Source: Sinonovacula constricta | Lineage: Eukaryota > Mollusca > Bivalvia > Cardiida > Solecurtidae | Direction: 5' to 3' | Assembly (NCBI GenBank): GCA_007844125.1 | Contig: CM017572.1 | Coordinates: 24,217,879 to 24,281,878 of the forward strand | DNA length: 64,000 nucleotides | Part shown: piece by piece, positions 55,901 to 64,000 of the stretch | Layout: the number at the start of each line of letters is the position of its first letter | How positions within the stretch are numbered: position 1 is the first letter of the stretch | Translations under genes and position numbers: made by a program | Notes under the pieces: generated by a model | The model's database searches: none | Seen by the model: only the letters and a program-made list of their open reading frames with translations | What the model was told of the DNA's origin: nothing

Positions 55901-58900
55901 GGAGATAACTAAAACATTTCTATCTTTTTAAAAAAGGGGAATATGCTCCAACATAAGAAACTGATAGAACCTGGTTATGCTCCAGAAGTGATGTTGGTCA
56001 AAGGAATATAAACCAGTAAAAAAACTGAGTTATGGTCCCTATGCAGAGCATTATAAATACAAGCATACACACATAAAAAAGACAAAAAATTAACAAAAGG
56101 AAATAACTGAAGAATAACTTTGGTAGAGTTGTGGAGATAGAGTTGTGGTTCTTGAACACTGCACTTTTAAGCATCAAAATCTATTTAAGTTGGAAGTAAA
56201 GATGTGCTCCAGAAAATTTTTATGACTGACAGATACATGGACAGGCAGGCGAACAAAGCCACAACCATATGCTCCCCACTTCAAGGAGCATAATTAAAAG
56301 TCCTATAAATAAACACAACTCACATCAGATTTGGACAATACACCTTGCCTGGTTGTATCCATTGAGTTAAATGATTCTCTCAGCTCTCTGAAAGCAGAAA
56401 AAAATGTCACGTTACAGTTATGTGGTGCCTTGGTAAAACATATATTGGTATGAGAATTTTAAATAAAAGTAGCATACTTAAATACTCCATTGCTACATTT
56501 TGGTCAATCTTTAAACCTTTCAGCAGAAGTTATGACTGTCAATCAACTTGTTCTTAATTGATATTTCATTATCTTCTAACAACTAAATGCAGTTACGGGA
56601 CATACTGATACAGTCTTTGCAGCATATGTAGAGCCACATCAGCCAGCTCCCAGTATTTTCTGCTTAATCTAATAATAAGTCTTCAATGCATTGATTTGTT
56701 GGCAACATTTTTATAATACTGATATTTCATAATACAACAGGACTATAGATAACAATAAGAAGGAAGCAAAGATATATTTAAATCCCATAAACTTACAGTA
56801 AGGCTTGGCCCAGCTTCAGGTGACCATGTTTCACTTGCTGGGCGCCATCGCTCACTGTCAGTTCTGTCACATGCTTGTTCTAAAAATAGATGCAATATAA
56901 GTAACTCTGCTTGTTCTAAAAGTAGTTGCAACATACGTAAATATACTTGTTCTTAAAATAGAAACAACATAAATAAACATGCTTATTTTAAAATAGAAAC
57001 AACATAAATAATCATGTTTTTTCTAAAAATAGAAACAACAAAAATAAACATTCTTGTTCTGAAAAATAAAAACAACATAAACATGCTTCATAAAAACAAA
57101 ACCATTATTTACAGCAATATTCTTCTCATAGAAAACATCATTACTACGCATCCCTGTTATAAGTAAATACAGAAACAACATAAGTTATCATGTTTTAAAA
57201 TATTTTTTACAATTTTCTGACATACTGATTCAATAATTTAAAATCCAATATATTATCTTTCTCAGAGAATGGCCTCTGATATTGTAAGAAAACCAGATAT
57301 TATTACCTGTTTGAGTATAAGTTGAGTACAATGTAGTGCCTTGTGAATGTCAGTAAAGATAGGAACAGAGTTCCGTTCTATGAGATCTGTCAGAATATGC
57401 CGACCCTTCAACAAATCTTTCATCTCACTGGGAAAAAAAATTACATACAAAATTATTTCTAAATAAGAATCTAAAATTAAATCTGAAAATTAATTAAACA
57501 ATAATATGTTCGATCTTTCTTGGCGAGTTTTGGCACTAACTTGACTAAGACACAAGCTTTACAATGTTGTACAATTTTCTGTTTAAACTTGCGGTATATT
57601 TAGGATTTGCCGAACACAATTTTATGGTATGTTTATGATTAGCCGATCACAAATTTCACGGTATATAAACTACTTGTTGAACTGGTATATTGCAATTTTG
57701 CCAAACACAATCATAGTGAATATTAGTAAGATTCAATGCAAAAGAATGTTGACAAAGTCTTTTTTTGTCATAGTTGTTTTTTTCTTCTCCTTTTTCAAAA
57801 TATCCTACTTTTGGCATAATTTCACATTTTACAACTGTAGCATCGGCAACTTCTTGAGACATTTCAGTTAATTTCCTTAATCCATTAATTTCCTTAATGC
57901 AATATTAGCCAGTGAACTTAAAATTTTTCTCTGGAAGTAATGAGAAAGCAACTACAATGTTTTTTATGACAATATGAAAAATTTCAAGTATATACTTGAG
58001 ATACGACAGTATAGGCCCTTTTATAGATACACATATACTTCAATTTTACACACAAAAACAACAACAACAAATCTGAATGATTGAAAACAGCATGAAAATT
58101 TTACTTAATTTCATTATATATATTTATAAGGCCACATTGCAAACCTTTCTGAGAGGTACCGTTGCAGAGCAGGTAGAGTCGCTGACTTAAAACTCCTCGA
58201 CCCTTTACCACGTGGGTTTGAGTCCCGGTCGGAAAGATTTTCCTGCTAACCTGCGGTGCGCCAGTGGTTCTACCCAGACATAAGTCTGGGGTCTTCCTCC
58301 ACCAACAATTAGCTGGACATCGCCAGTATGACCATAATTTTGTCAGTGTGATGTAACAAAAAACAAACCAACCTTTCTGAAAGTGCATCTCCATTTATGC
58401 AAACTTTGGCATCTTTAAACTCACACATAGTCACAACAACTTGTCGCTGAGTTGCTATGGAAACAAACAAAATAATTCTATCATAAATATGCTAATTAGG
58501 ACAGCAACAAGTGAGCTGAGTTGCTATGAAAACAACAAAACTTTGGATCATAAATATGTCAAATAGGACGCAAGTGAATGTACTTAAGTTTGTACTGTAG
58601 GGTTGGTTAAATTTTTATTAGTCAAAGCTACAAATTAATCCATCCAAATTTATTTATTTTTGGGGGTTTTCTGCACACCGACGACTATAAAAGTCTTAGG
58701 GCACCATATTTCTTTAATACTTTAATAATTTTTAGTGAAACAAAGTAATTTAGAGCTAACCATTTAAAACAGCAACATCTGCACTTGTTCTTATGTTTGT
58801 ATTTTTTCATCTTAACTTCCTCATTATTTTCAATGCTTCAATGACCACTTGAATTTAAATGGTCTGTCTATTATTTACGAGTAATCAGTAGGATTTCAAG

Positions 58901-61900
58901 GTTATACAAATACAGTACAATTAAACAAGAGGGCCATGATTGGTGAAGATTGGGCTATAAATGTGGCCTCTAGTGTGTTCACAAGCTTTTTCTAAGATTT
59001 GACCTCGTGACCTACTTTTTGACCCCAGGTGACCCAATAATGAACTCATCCAAGATTTCATGCAGACAAATATTCTGACCAAGTTTGATGAAGATTGGAT
59101 AAAAATTGTGGCCTGTAGTGTGTTCACAAGGTAAATGTTGACGACGGACGACGGACGAAGCGGTATCACAAAAGCTCCCCTTGAGCACGTTGTGCTTAGG
59201 TGAGCTAAAAACGATACCTGTCATACATGTGAACCTTTTCTAAGGCCAAAGTGGGAGATTTTCAACAGCAAAGTCGGAGATTTGTAATTTTCAAATAGAC
59301 AAAAGAAGAAGTTATCTGTTTCCGAGTAGGGAGATTTTTGTAAATGTGTAAAACACCCCGCATTTTAAAATAATTTTAAACCTTAAAATAGGGAGTCTCC
59401 CTCCAAAAGCGAGAGAGTTCACATGTATAACCTACAAGTGATTGGTGAGAAATGTAGCAAGTAAAGGTATAAATGAATGTAAACAATCTGAATTGGCAAT
59501 CACAAAAAAACACACTCTGTATTGCCATTAACAATGTCATAAACTTCTGTGACATAATGACGTCACAATAATGATGACTGCATACATTGATTTTGTATAT
59601 GTAAAAGTTAAAATATTATTGTAGATGTCACTTAAAATCAAAAGGTCATTCATACAGCCTATTGTATAATGGCTGGAGTTTTAATACACTTTTAATACTC
59701 AAAATTATGTGGCGATATTGTAATTACTATTTACTGTAGATGACTAGTAAGCATATACCAGGTATATGGAATGTTGTTTAAGCATCAGCAAAATTAATTT
59801 GTTTGTACTATCTACTAGTATGTATGTTATTATTTTCTTAGCTCTAATACGACTTTCAGCATTGGCAGACTTGTTTTACAATATGTTATTATTTTCTTAG
59901 CTCTAATATGACTTTCAGCATCGGCAGACTTGTTTACAATATGTTATTATTTTTTATTTTCTCAGCTCTACTATGACTTTCAGCATCGGCAGACTTATTT
60001 ACAATGTTTTATTATTTTCTCAGCTCTACTATGACTTTCAGCATCAACAGATGCATTTACTTTATAATATTTCTTTTTCCTGAGCTCTACATTGACTTTC
60101 AGCATCAGCAAAATTTATGTGTATACAATATGTATGTGTTTTTTTAATGTTATAACTTTAAGCATTCGCAGACATATTTACAAGATTATTGTTTTTCTGA
60201 GCTCAACTATGACTTTCAGCAATAGCAAAAATGTTGTTTCCAATACGTATTTGCCTTGTTATTTAATAATTTTAGGCAGCAACAGATACGTTTACATTAT
60301 GTGTTTTTTTTTTAAAATGCTATATCTTAATAGAGTCTGCATACTTGTTTTCAATAACATACCAACATGATATGCCACTTCTATCATAGATGAGATGGCT
60401 CGAGTCTTGTTGTCTATCACAAAGAACAGCACATCAGCCATCTGGAAAGAATTTTTGCGCTGATTTACTCACATTTATCATATGATTCCCACTGTATTCC
60501 ATTCAATACACATATTATGTATTATATTATATTACACTAATGTAATACAGTTTTTTGATTGATGATGTGATAACGACGTCTGCATACTGCAGAATGTCTA
60601 ATACCACTATTTCACCAAGCATTGTTAACATTTCTTAAAATTGTATTTTGGCGACTAAAGTCATGTGATAAAAATAATCCGACACTGGTTGTCATTTAAC
60701 AGAAACATTTATAAAATTTGTACAGGCAAAAAAAGATAGTAAGCTCACCTATTGTTTCGTTTTCTCAACTTGTTTAATTAATGTTTGTATTAAATGACTT
60801 TTGTTATATTGGGCAGTCCGATAACTAAGTTGTCTTCCCTTGAGTACTCTCCAAATGCGCATGGGCATTAAAACTTCCGGGGTATAAGTAGAAATTTTAT
60901 CAGCGTGTATAACACACACATCAAGTGATATGGAAAGTTGATTAAAGAAAGAAACAAAACCAAAATGGAAATCGCCGAAATATTGCTGAATATGTAAAGG
61001 TGTTGTTTATAGCGGGAAGGTGGTCGAAAACAGAACTGTTTCATTGCATCGATTTCCTCAAAACAAGCGGCTGCGACGCATTTCGATGGTATTATAACAC
61101 TTCGCCCTCCCTCAACTGGTAATAATTCGCCCTTGATTGGTAACAGCTCGCCCGAGATAGGTAACAGTTCGCCCTTGATTGGTAACAGCTCGCCCGAGAT
61201 AGGTAACAGTTCGCCCTTGCTACATGTCGCCTTCGGATATAAGTGTATACATCGAGAAAAAAAGTAAATTGGTTAATTTATTTATAACAATTCACATTGT
61301 ATTTGTTTTCTTCGTCTTAATATACATTATGAGCTCTTCTGATATAAGTGTATACGCCACCCTTCGCCCTTAAAAATCTTAAAGAAATTAAGTAAAAATA
61401 ATGTAAACTTATTATTTTTTTATTATTTTGACACCATTCACATTAAATTTATGCTTCTTTTGTCTCCTTCTTTATTATTATAAACATCGTATTATTAGCA
61501 TCGTAAATTATTATATTTTTATTTTTCATATTTTAAAATTGTTTTAACCAAAGAAAAAAATCTGATCCTCCCAGTACAATATACGAACTGTCACTGTTCC
61601 ATGATTTAAATGCAATGTTGCGACCTAAAAAATAATAATTATACTGTGTACGTGGTTTATTTATTTCAAATTGTATATTTAAATAAAATTCCGCTGTTGC
61701 AAGGATTTTAATGTTACTTAGTTGCATACATATTTTGTTGCAAATACTTTAATAAGGTTGTCATACTCAAGATGACTTGAGTATGCAGTTATCTTATAAT
61801 TGCACATAAAAGCATGAACGTTAATTGGTGTTTGCCTACAGACATTATTGTGATGTTACCATTCGCACTAATCTTGAATGATAATTAGTCAGTGTGATCT

Positions 61901-63621
61901 TGATTAATGTTTACCGACATAGGCGTATATAAAATTTAAAATTAATAAATTGGTCAGTGTATGATTGTTAATTGATTTTTGCCTAGTCATTATTGTGATG
62001 ATAGCGTCAGCACTAATTTTGATTGATAATTAGTCACCATGATCTTAACTGATGCTTGCCGTCATAGACGTATATAAGTGCTTGCAATTAATAGACTAGT
62101 CAGTGGTTCAATCTCGCAACGTACGCTAGCTTTATCACAATACAGTATGAAGAAGTCGACTAAGACGGCAACCAACTGATTGTATTTGTATGCATATCTT
62201 ATAAAATATTATATATGATACACTATATGACAAATTAAATCAAGTATAAACTTTACTTGACGTCATTTTCCCCTTCATTTAACGCGTGGAAATGGTACAC
62301 TTATATCCGAAGTACTCATAATGCATATGAAGCCGATGGAAACAAATACAATTTGATGTGAAAGGTGTCGAAATAATTATAGATAAGTTAACAAGCATAC
62401 ATTTTTTGCTTGACGTATACACTAATATCCGACGGCGACATGTTACCGATCAAGGGCGAACTGTTACCGATCAAGGGCGACCTGTTACCAGTTAAGGGAG
62501 GGTGGAGTGTTACTAATTCTTCTCGAGTTGGTGTCTCCTTTTCAATTCATAATTGTCAGTAATATCTAGCTTGTGAGCGCCGATAATTCGCTCGATTAGC
62601 TGATATTCCCTTCAGGATCTAGTCAAACGACGATTCGCCAGGTACTTCTTCAAATCTGTTAGCTTGAAATGGTCCAATTCTTGGTTGTTTACACAAGCTT
62701 CGTTGATTTCTTTGTCCTTGTCCGCCATCTTTTTTTTTCACTTAGTCCCCAGGGGAGTAGCCTCCCTTTGAATTCAAGGGAAGTAACCGAGTTATCGGAC
62801 TGCCCAATTGGTTAATAATTGGTTAATAAATTAATATAATATGATTATTAAATGCGGTAAGAGGCTAAGCACATAGAAAACAGTAGATTTTTTTACCATG
62901 AATTTTGTCGATACCCAACAATTATTATCAGAATACTGTCCAATTTTTTTTATTTTATTCAACATTGTAAAGATATTTTATAAGTGTGGCTTTTTCTTAT
63001 TGAATGTTCAGGTAGTTTGTTTCAGGTGCGTAAGAAGTACATCAACTAAAAAAACAAAAGGATTCATTAGTTTAAAGGCACTTGGACAGGATTCATTAGT
63101 TAAGAGGCACTTGGACAGGATTGTGTCCAAGACTATAAGTGTTGATGACTTAATTACCCAATCACTATGTGCATTCAAGTCCTGGTTAAGGCAAAAACTT
63201 GCATGTGAGATGGTCTGTCTGCTGACCTGCTGGGAATTGAGGATTCTCTCCAAACGTGTGTTGTGGGTTTTTCTTCCCAGATAGTAGCTTGATTTCACTA
63301 TGATGATTTAAAAACGTAAGAAGAAAGAACAAACCTAAACTCACCTGTTTAGCTTGTGCTTCAAGTTCCATAAGTTCTGGCTTCCAGTTTTGTACCTGCT
63401 GCAAAAATATAAATTGCACATCACTTTACATAAAAATTAAAAAAAACAACACACAAATACATATACATATCTCTCTCCCTCTAGTCTCTCTCTTCCTCCC
63501 ACTCTTCCTCCCTCTCTCCCCATCCCCCACTCTCCTTCTCTCTCTCTCTCTCTATTTCTCTCTCCCTCCCTCTGTATATATATATATATATAGAGAGAGA
63601 GAGACAGAGAGAGATAGAGAA

Positions 63622-63656
<35 letters not shown>

Positions 63657-63987
63657 GAGATACCAACTTGAAGAGAGGACATTCTATTTATAAAATCCAA
63701 AAAAAGTTAAATGTCCAGGATTATAAAATGTGATTAAACTACATGGTTAATAAAATAATACATTAGACTGAAGGTCTAAATGCAATAAACTGAAAAGAAT
63801 ATGAAATGGGACAAACTTAGAGGACTGCATAATGTAATAAACTTACAAGATTATAATACTCGTATATAATAAATTTACAATATTATACAATGTGATAAAC
63901 TTACAGGATTATAAAATGTGATGCCTTGTTCCTTGAAGTAAGGTATTGCTTTCTCAGCCCGCCATTTTGTTGGATTGCAAGAGCCTC
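49792..63987 (-). CDS. Raw-like protein, tandem nucleoside 2-deoxyribosyltransferase-like domains, 3' part (12 exons)
   Basis: Joined exons give 397 residues ending in TAA at 49792-49794; the N-terminus lies beyond 64000. Domain 1 (about 1-85) reads GSCNPTKWRAEKAIPYFKEQ, GITFYNPQVQNW and ADVLFFVIDNKTR, then SSMIEVAY. Domain 2 (about 250-397) repeats the pattern: IYLGGSGGRFTWR, YGISFVNPDVHQW, LLFYVIANDRRS, SMCEAGYYIGMG. Both keep the Glu expected at the catalytic position of the nucleoside deoxyribosyltransferase fold (SMIE, SMCE). Between them a helical stretch contains DTTRQGVLSKSD, which fits a degenerate EF-hand loop (D1, G6, L8, D12). This layout fits the family containing Drosophila Raw, a regulator of JNK signalling in dorsal closure; whether it is enzymatic is unknown. 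Exons (-): 63905-63987, 63345-63398, 60363-60441, 58373-58454, 57307-57427, 56797-56879, 56324-56387, 55539-55667, 52605-52726, 52208-52352, 50802-50885, 49792-49941. Confidence 0.85.
50802..50885 (-). CDS. Raw-like gene exon
   Basis: Acceptor ttcaacctag, donor GAAAAT|GTAAGT. Encodes AGYYIGMGCRLILCVQKLSK then DSFIDDEN; the E-AGYYIG-G motif completes the active-site region of domain 2. Confidence 0.93.
50886..52207 (-). other. Raw-like intron without recognised repeats
   Basis: AT-rich, no SINE or TIR element seen. The related gap 49942-50801 holds only a fragment near 50445-50505 (ggttttaccgcacaccgaca, ggtcatatggcgcc) that recurs near 58665-58710 and, inverted, near 21405-21460: a low-copy dispersed repeat. 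Confidence 0.5.
52208..52352 (-). CDS. Raw-like gene exon with second catalytic-type Glu
   Basis: Acceptor atgttgacag, donor TGTGAA|GTGAGT. Encodes KYGISFVNPDVHQWDQKLIP then the strand CRLLFYVIANDRRSLASMCE. It parallels exons 63905-63987 through 60363-60441 of the first domain, compressed in one exon. Confidence 0.94.
52605..52726 (-). CDS. Raw-like gene exon: start of second domain
   Basis: Donor CTCAG|GTAAGT. Encodes FSSSLEDPFEDEDPSCHRDI, then YLGGSGGRFTWRTDIVIPLL. The acceptor is tttgcagAG|TTC: the first AG (after tttgcag) would put the exon out of phase with the upstream donor, so the second AG is used here. A missed micro-exon is the alternative. The YLGGSGG-x-x-TWR motif marks the second deoxyribosyltransferase-like domain. 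Confidence 0.85.
52865..53090. repeat. Diverged dispersed repeat ('ggggcaataactcc' type)
   Basis: Starts aaaggggcaataactcc, contains gtgaagtttcatcaaaattg and ends in repeated agacagagaaag/gacagacagata. The layout resembles bivalve dispersed repeats that end in gacggacagac strings. Only one copy is in the window, so the family is tentative. Confidence 0.4.
54241..54630. repeat. 30-bp minisatellite, about 13 units
   Basis: Period is exactly 30: units start at 54241, 54271, 54301 and so on. The consensus is acataagtcaaggtcacatt then agctaaagtc. Six units contain exact TCAAGGTCA (54278, 54338, 54428, 54458, 54488, 54578) and two more match YCAAGGYCA. Units are about 80-95% alike, degrading at both edges. 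It lies in the intron between Raw-like exons 52605-52726 and 55539-55667. Confidence 0.95.
54759..55465. mobile_element. TA-flanked TIR element (Tc1/mariner-pogo type MITE)
   Basis: Begins CCGTATTCACTTATGTAAT after TA (54757-54758) and ends with the inverse, ATGAGTGAATACGG, followed by TA (55466-55467). Both arms also contain GCCGCACC / GGTGCGGC and a run of G after it. Length 707 bp with no transposase frame. It sits 73 bases from the donor of the Raw-like exon at 55539-55667. Confidence 0.8.
55539..55667 (-). CDS. Raw-like gene exon
   Basis: Acceptor ctttttcag, donor ACAAAG|GTTTGT. Only this frame is open: VCLAYKCCTGNEIDPKWIQE then CRKSQDLFTYEEFCTMFAEY KTK. The NEID...LFTYEEFCTMF spacing suggests a second, loop-less EF-hand-like helix pair. 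Confidence 0.9.
55895..56300. repeat. Dispersed repeat fragments ('atgctcc' type) in Raw-like intron
   Basis: Contains gggagataact, atgctcc three times, and gacagatacatggacaggca followed by ccatatgctccccacttcaa. The inverse pair atgctccccacttc / aaggagcata lies at 56268-56292. Resembles decayed bivalve dispersed repeats. Confidence 0.4.
56324..56387 (-). CDS. Raw-like gene exon: EF-hand-like loop
   Basis: Acceptor ctgctttcag, donor TCTGAT|GTGAGT. Encodes ELRESFNSMDTTRQGVLSKS then D; the 12-residue stretch DTTRQGVLSKSD matches EF-hand loop spacing (D1, G6, hydrophobic 8) but ends in D rather than E, so calcium binding is doubtful. Confidence 0.88.
56797..56879 (-). CDS. Raw-like gene exon
   Basis: Acceptor tatttttag, donor TTACT|GTAAGT. 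Encodes NKHVTELTVSDGAQQVKHGH then LKLGQALL, part of the inter-domain helical linker. Confidence 0.88.
57307..57427 (-). CDS. Raw-like gene exon
   Basis: Acceptor tttttcccag, donor AAACAG|GTAATA. Encodes EMKDLLKGRHILTDLIERNS then VPIFTDIHKALHCTQLILKQ, the end of the first domain's helical part. Confidence 0.9.
58155..58362 (+). mobile_element. SINE family A copy in Raw-like intron
   Basis: ggtaccgttgcagagcaggt, gggtttgagtcccggtcgg, acccagacataagtctgggg and gtcagtgtgatgtaac. It ends 11 bases from exon 58373-58454. Confidence 0.85.
58373..58454 (-). CDS. Raw-like gene exon
   Basis: Acceptor gtttccatag, donor GAAAG|GTTGGT. Encodes ATQRQVVVTMCEFKDAKVCI then NGDALSE. A second AG nine bases into the exon (CTCAG) is rejected because only the first one keeps phase with the preceding exon. 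Confidence 0.9.
58441..58578. repeat. Duplicated splice-acceptor segment of Raw-like exon 58373-58454
   Basis: cgctgagttgctatggaaac...tatcataaatatg-ctaattaggac recurs as agctgagttgctatgaaaac...gatcataaatatg-tcaaataggac about 71 bases upstream in gene orientation. The copy includes the acceptor (minus: TTTTCATAGCAACTCAGC) but lacks the rest of the exon. Confidence 0.7.
58924..59211. repeat. Bivalve-type long repeat, internally shortened copy
   Basis: Same ends as 47733-48517 (acaagagggccatgat, and aggtgagctaaaaa) but only two internal modules, with the leading part missing between ccatgat and tggtgaagattgggct. Intronic in the Raw-like gene. Confidence 0.75.
59224..59427. mobile_element. MITE family with TACATGTGAAC ends, copy 2 (inverse orientation)
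   Basis: TACATGTGAAC at the left and GTTCACATGTA at the right form an 11-bp perfect inverted terminus. The interior carries GGCCAAAGTGGGAGATTTTC and GGGAGTCTCCCTCC, matching copy 1 (2023-2258) read on the other strand. Confidence 0.75.
59823..60360. repeat. Degenerate array of about 58-60 bp units beside a Raw-like splice donor
   Basis: Seven or eight units share atgttattattttcttagct then ctaatatgactttcagcatc and ggcagacttgtttacaat. Clean units start near 59823, 59881 and 59939; later ones are diverged. The last remnant (gtctgcatacttgttttcaataac) abuts the donor of exon 60363-60441. Confidence 0.75.
60363..60441 (-). CDS. Raw-like gene exon with first catalytic-type Glu
   Basis: Acceptor ctttccag, donor GTTG|GTATGT. 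Encodes MADVLFFVIDNKTRAISSMI then EVAYHV. The leading ATG is internal, not a start, since the upstream exon joins in frame. The SMIE glutamate matches the catalytic Glu position of nucleoside 2-deoxyribosyltransferases. Confidence 0.94.
61818..62115. repeat. Tandem duplication of about 150 bp in the centre of the TIR element
   Basis: Two diverged units share, in order, gttaattg, ttgcct, cattattgtgatg, gcactaat, ttgataattagtca, gatctt, gcgtatataa/acgtatataa and tagtcagtg/ggtcagtg. The second unit starts near 61968. Confidence 0.65.
62513..62728 (-). pseudogene. SAP-like DNA-binding ORF in the TIR element, interrupted by a stop
   Basis: Just inside the right end of the 60811-62805 element, an ATG (62726-62728) opens MADKDKEINEACVNNQELDH then LTDLKKYLANRRLTRS and stops at TGA (62612-62614). 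The same frame continues after the stop with LIERIIGAHKL to TAG at 62513. The pattern L-x-x-L-K-x-x-L-x-x-R-x-L-x-x-S, then LI-E-R-I, matches a SAP motif, with the stop sitting where glycine is usual. Probably the first exon of the autonomous parent's protein. Confidence 0.6.
63130..63302 (+). mobile_element. SINE family A, diverged
   Basis: gatgacttaattacccaatc, ttcaagtcctggttaaggca, gagatggtctgtctgctgacc and ttcttcccagatagtagctt. It ends 43 bases from exon 63345-63398. Confidence 0.6.
63345..63398 (-). CDS. Raw-like gene exon
   Basis: QVQNWKPELMELEAQAKQ, phase 0 at both ends. The acceptor is ambiguous (tttttgcagCAG, a NAGNAG site); using the first AG keeps NP-Q-V-x-N-W as in the family. 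The donor is CAG|GTGAGT. Confidence 0.92.
63470..63662. repeat. Compound (CT)n-(TA)n-(GA)n microsatellite
   Basis: A CT-rich strand (63470-63573), then alternating TA (63576-63592), then a GA-rich strand (63592-63661). The two arms are mutually complementary, giving a large imperfect hairpin. In the Raw-like intron between exons 63905-63987 and 63345-63398. Confidence 0.9.
63905..63987 (-). CDS. Raw-like gene, first visible exon
   Basis: Acceptor tttttttag, donor AATCCT|GTAAGT (minus strand). Starts in mid-codon and reads GSCNPTKWRAEKAIPYFKEQ then GITFYNP. It carries the G-x-C/S-x-x-x-x-W-R strand and YNP motif of the deoxyribosyltransferase-like fold. The usual preceding residues (-FLGG) must lie on an exon outside the window. 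Confidence 0.92.
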
Positions 63988-64000
63988 CTAAAAAAACTGC

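Larger units (their letters stand above)
60811..62805. mobile_element. 2 kb TIR DNA transposon with 21-bp iterons, inside Raw-like intron
   Basis: The left end GGGCAGTCCGATAACT (60811) is the inverse of the right end GTTATCGGACTGCCC (to 62805), extended by shared TTCCCTTGA. Inner arms are also inverted copies: from about 61090 to 61375 on the left and 62275 to 62512 on the right. The left arm has five copies of GGTAAYARYTCGCCC starting at 61118, 61139, 61160, 61181 and 61202 (exact 21-base period); the right arm has three in inverse orientation (gttacc at 62442, 62463, 62484). The centre holds a tandem duplication of about 150 bp (61818-61967, 61968-62115). The target-site duplication is unclear. 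No transposase is seen, so it is probably non-autonomous. Confidence 0.8.

Noticed and set aside
63437..63700. Open frames rich in Ser-Leu and Arg-Glu
   Set aside because: Translation of the CT/GA microsatellite.

Overview
The window reads as a piece of AT-rich metazoan nuclear DNA, most likely from a bivalve mollusc. The evidence is short exons with GT/AG junctions in long introns, dense tRNA-derived SINEs, many small terminal-inverted-repeat (TIR) elements, and a repeat with phrases such as 'gaccaagtttggtgaagatt' that I associate with bivalve genomes. The species is not determined. There is no bacterial, phage, CRISPR or operon content.

Two protein-coding genes are supported, in tail-to-tail (convergent) orientation. 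On the + strand, exons from 10876 to 39616 rebuild a complete 945-residue orthologue of PPP1R10/PNUTS, the nuclear targeting subunit of protein phosphatase 1. I join 19 exons by eye; the frame stays open through all junctions and the coding length is divisible by three. The start ATG is the last three bases of the first exon and is separated by a 10 kb intron from the rest. On the - strand, 12 exons from 63987 down to 49792 give the last 397 residues of a protein with two nucleoside 2-deoxyribosyltransferase-like domains flanking a degenerate EF-hand-like linker. It resembles the Drosophila Raw family; its 5' end lies beyond the window.

Layout: 1-10875 holds repeats plus a CpG-enriched stretch at 3360-4260 that is the best candidate PPP1R10 promoter. 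10876-41400 is the PPP1R10 transcript with SINE-filled introns. 41400-49490 is intergenic or 3' flanking DNA holding three TIR elements and a long bivalve-type repeat. 49490-64000 is the Raw-like gene, whose introns hold a 30-bp minisatellite, a TA-flanked TIR element, and a 2 kb TIR element with 21-bp iterons and a SAP-like reading frame.

The two genes have no evident functional link. The most unusual material is the repeats: nested SINEs with clean target-site duplications, TTAA-flanked piggyBac-like elements, the iteron-bearing element at 60811-62805, the TCAAGGTCA-bearing minisatellite at 54241-54630, and decayed copies of the last Raw-like exon just after its stop codon. All exon edges were assigned by reading, without transcript data.
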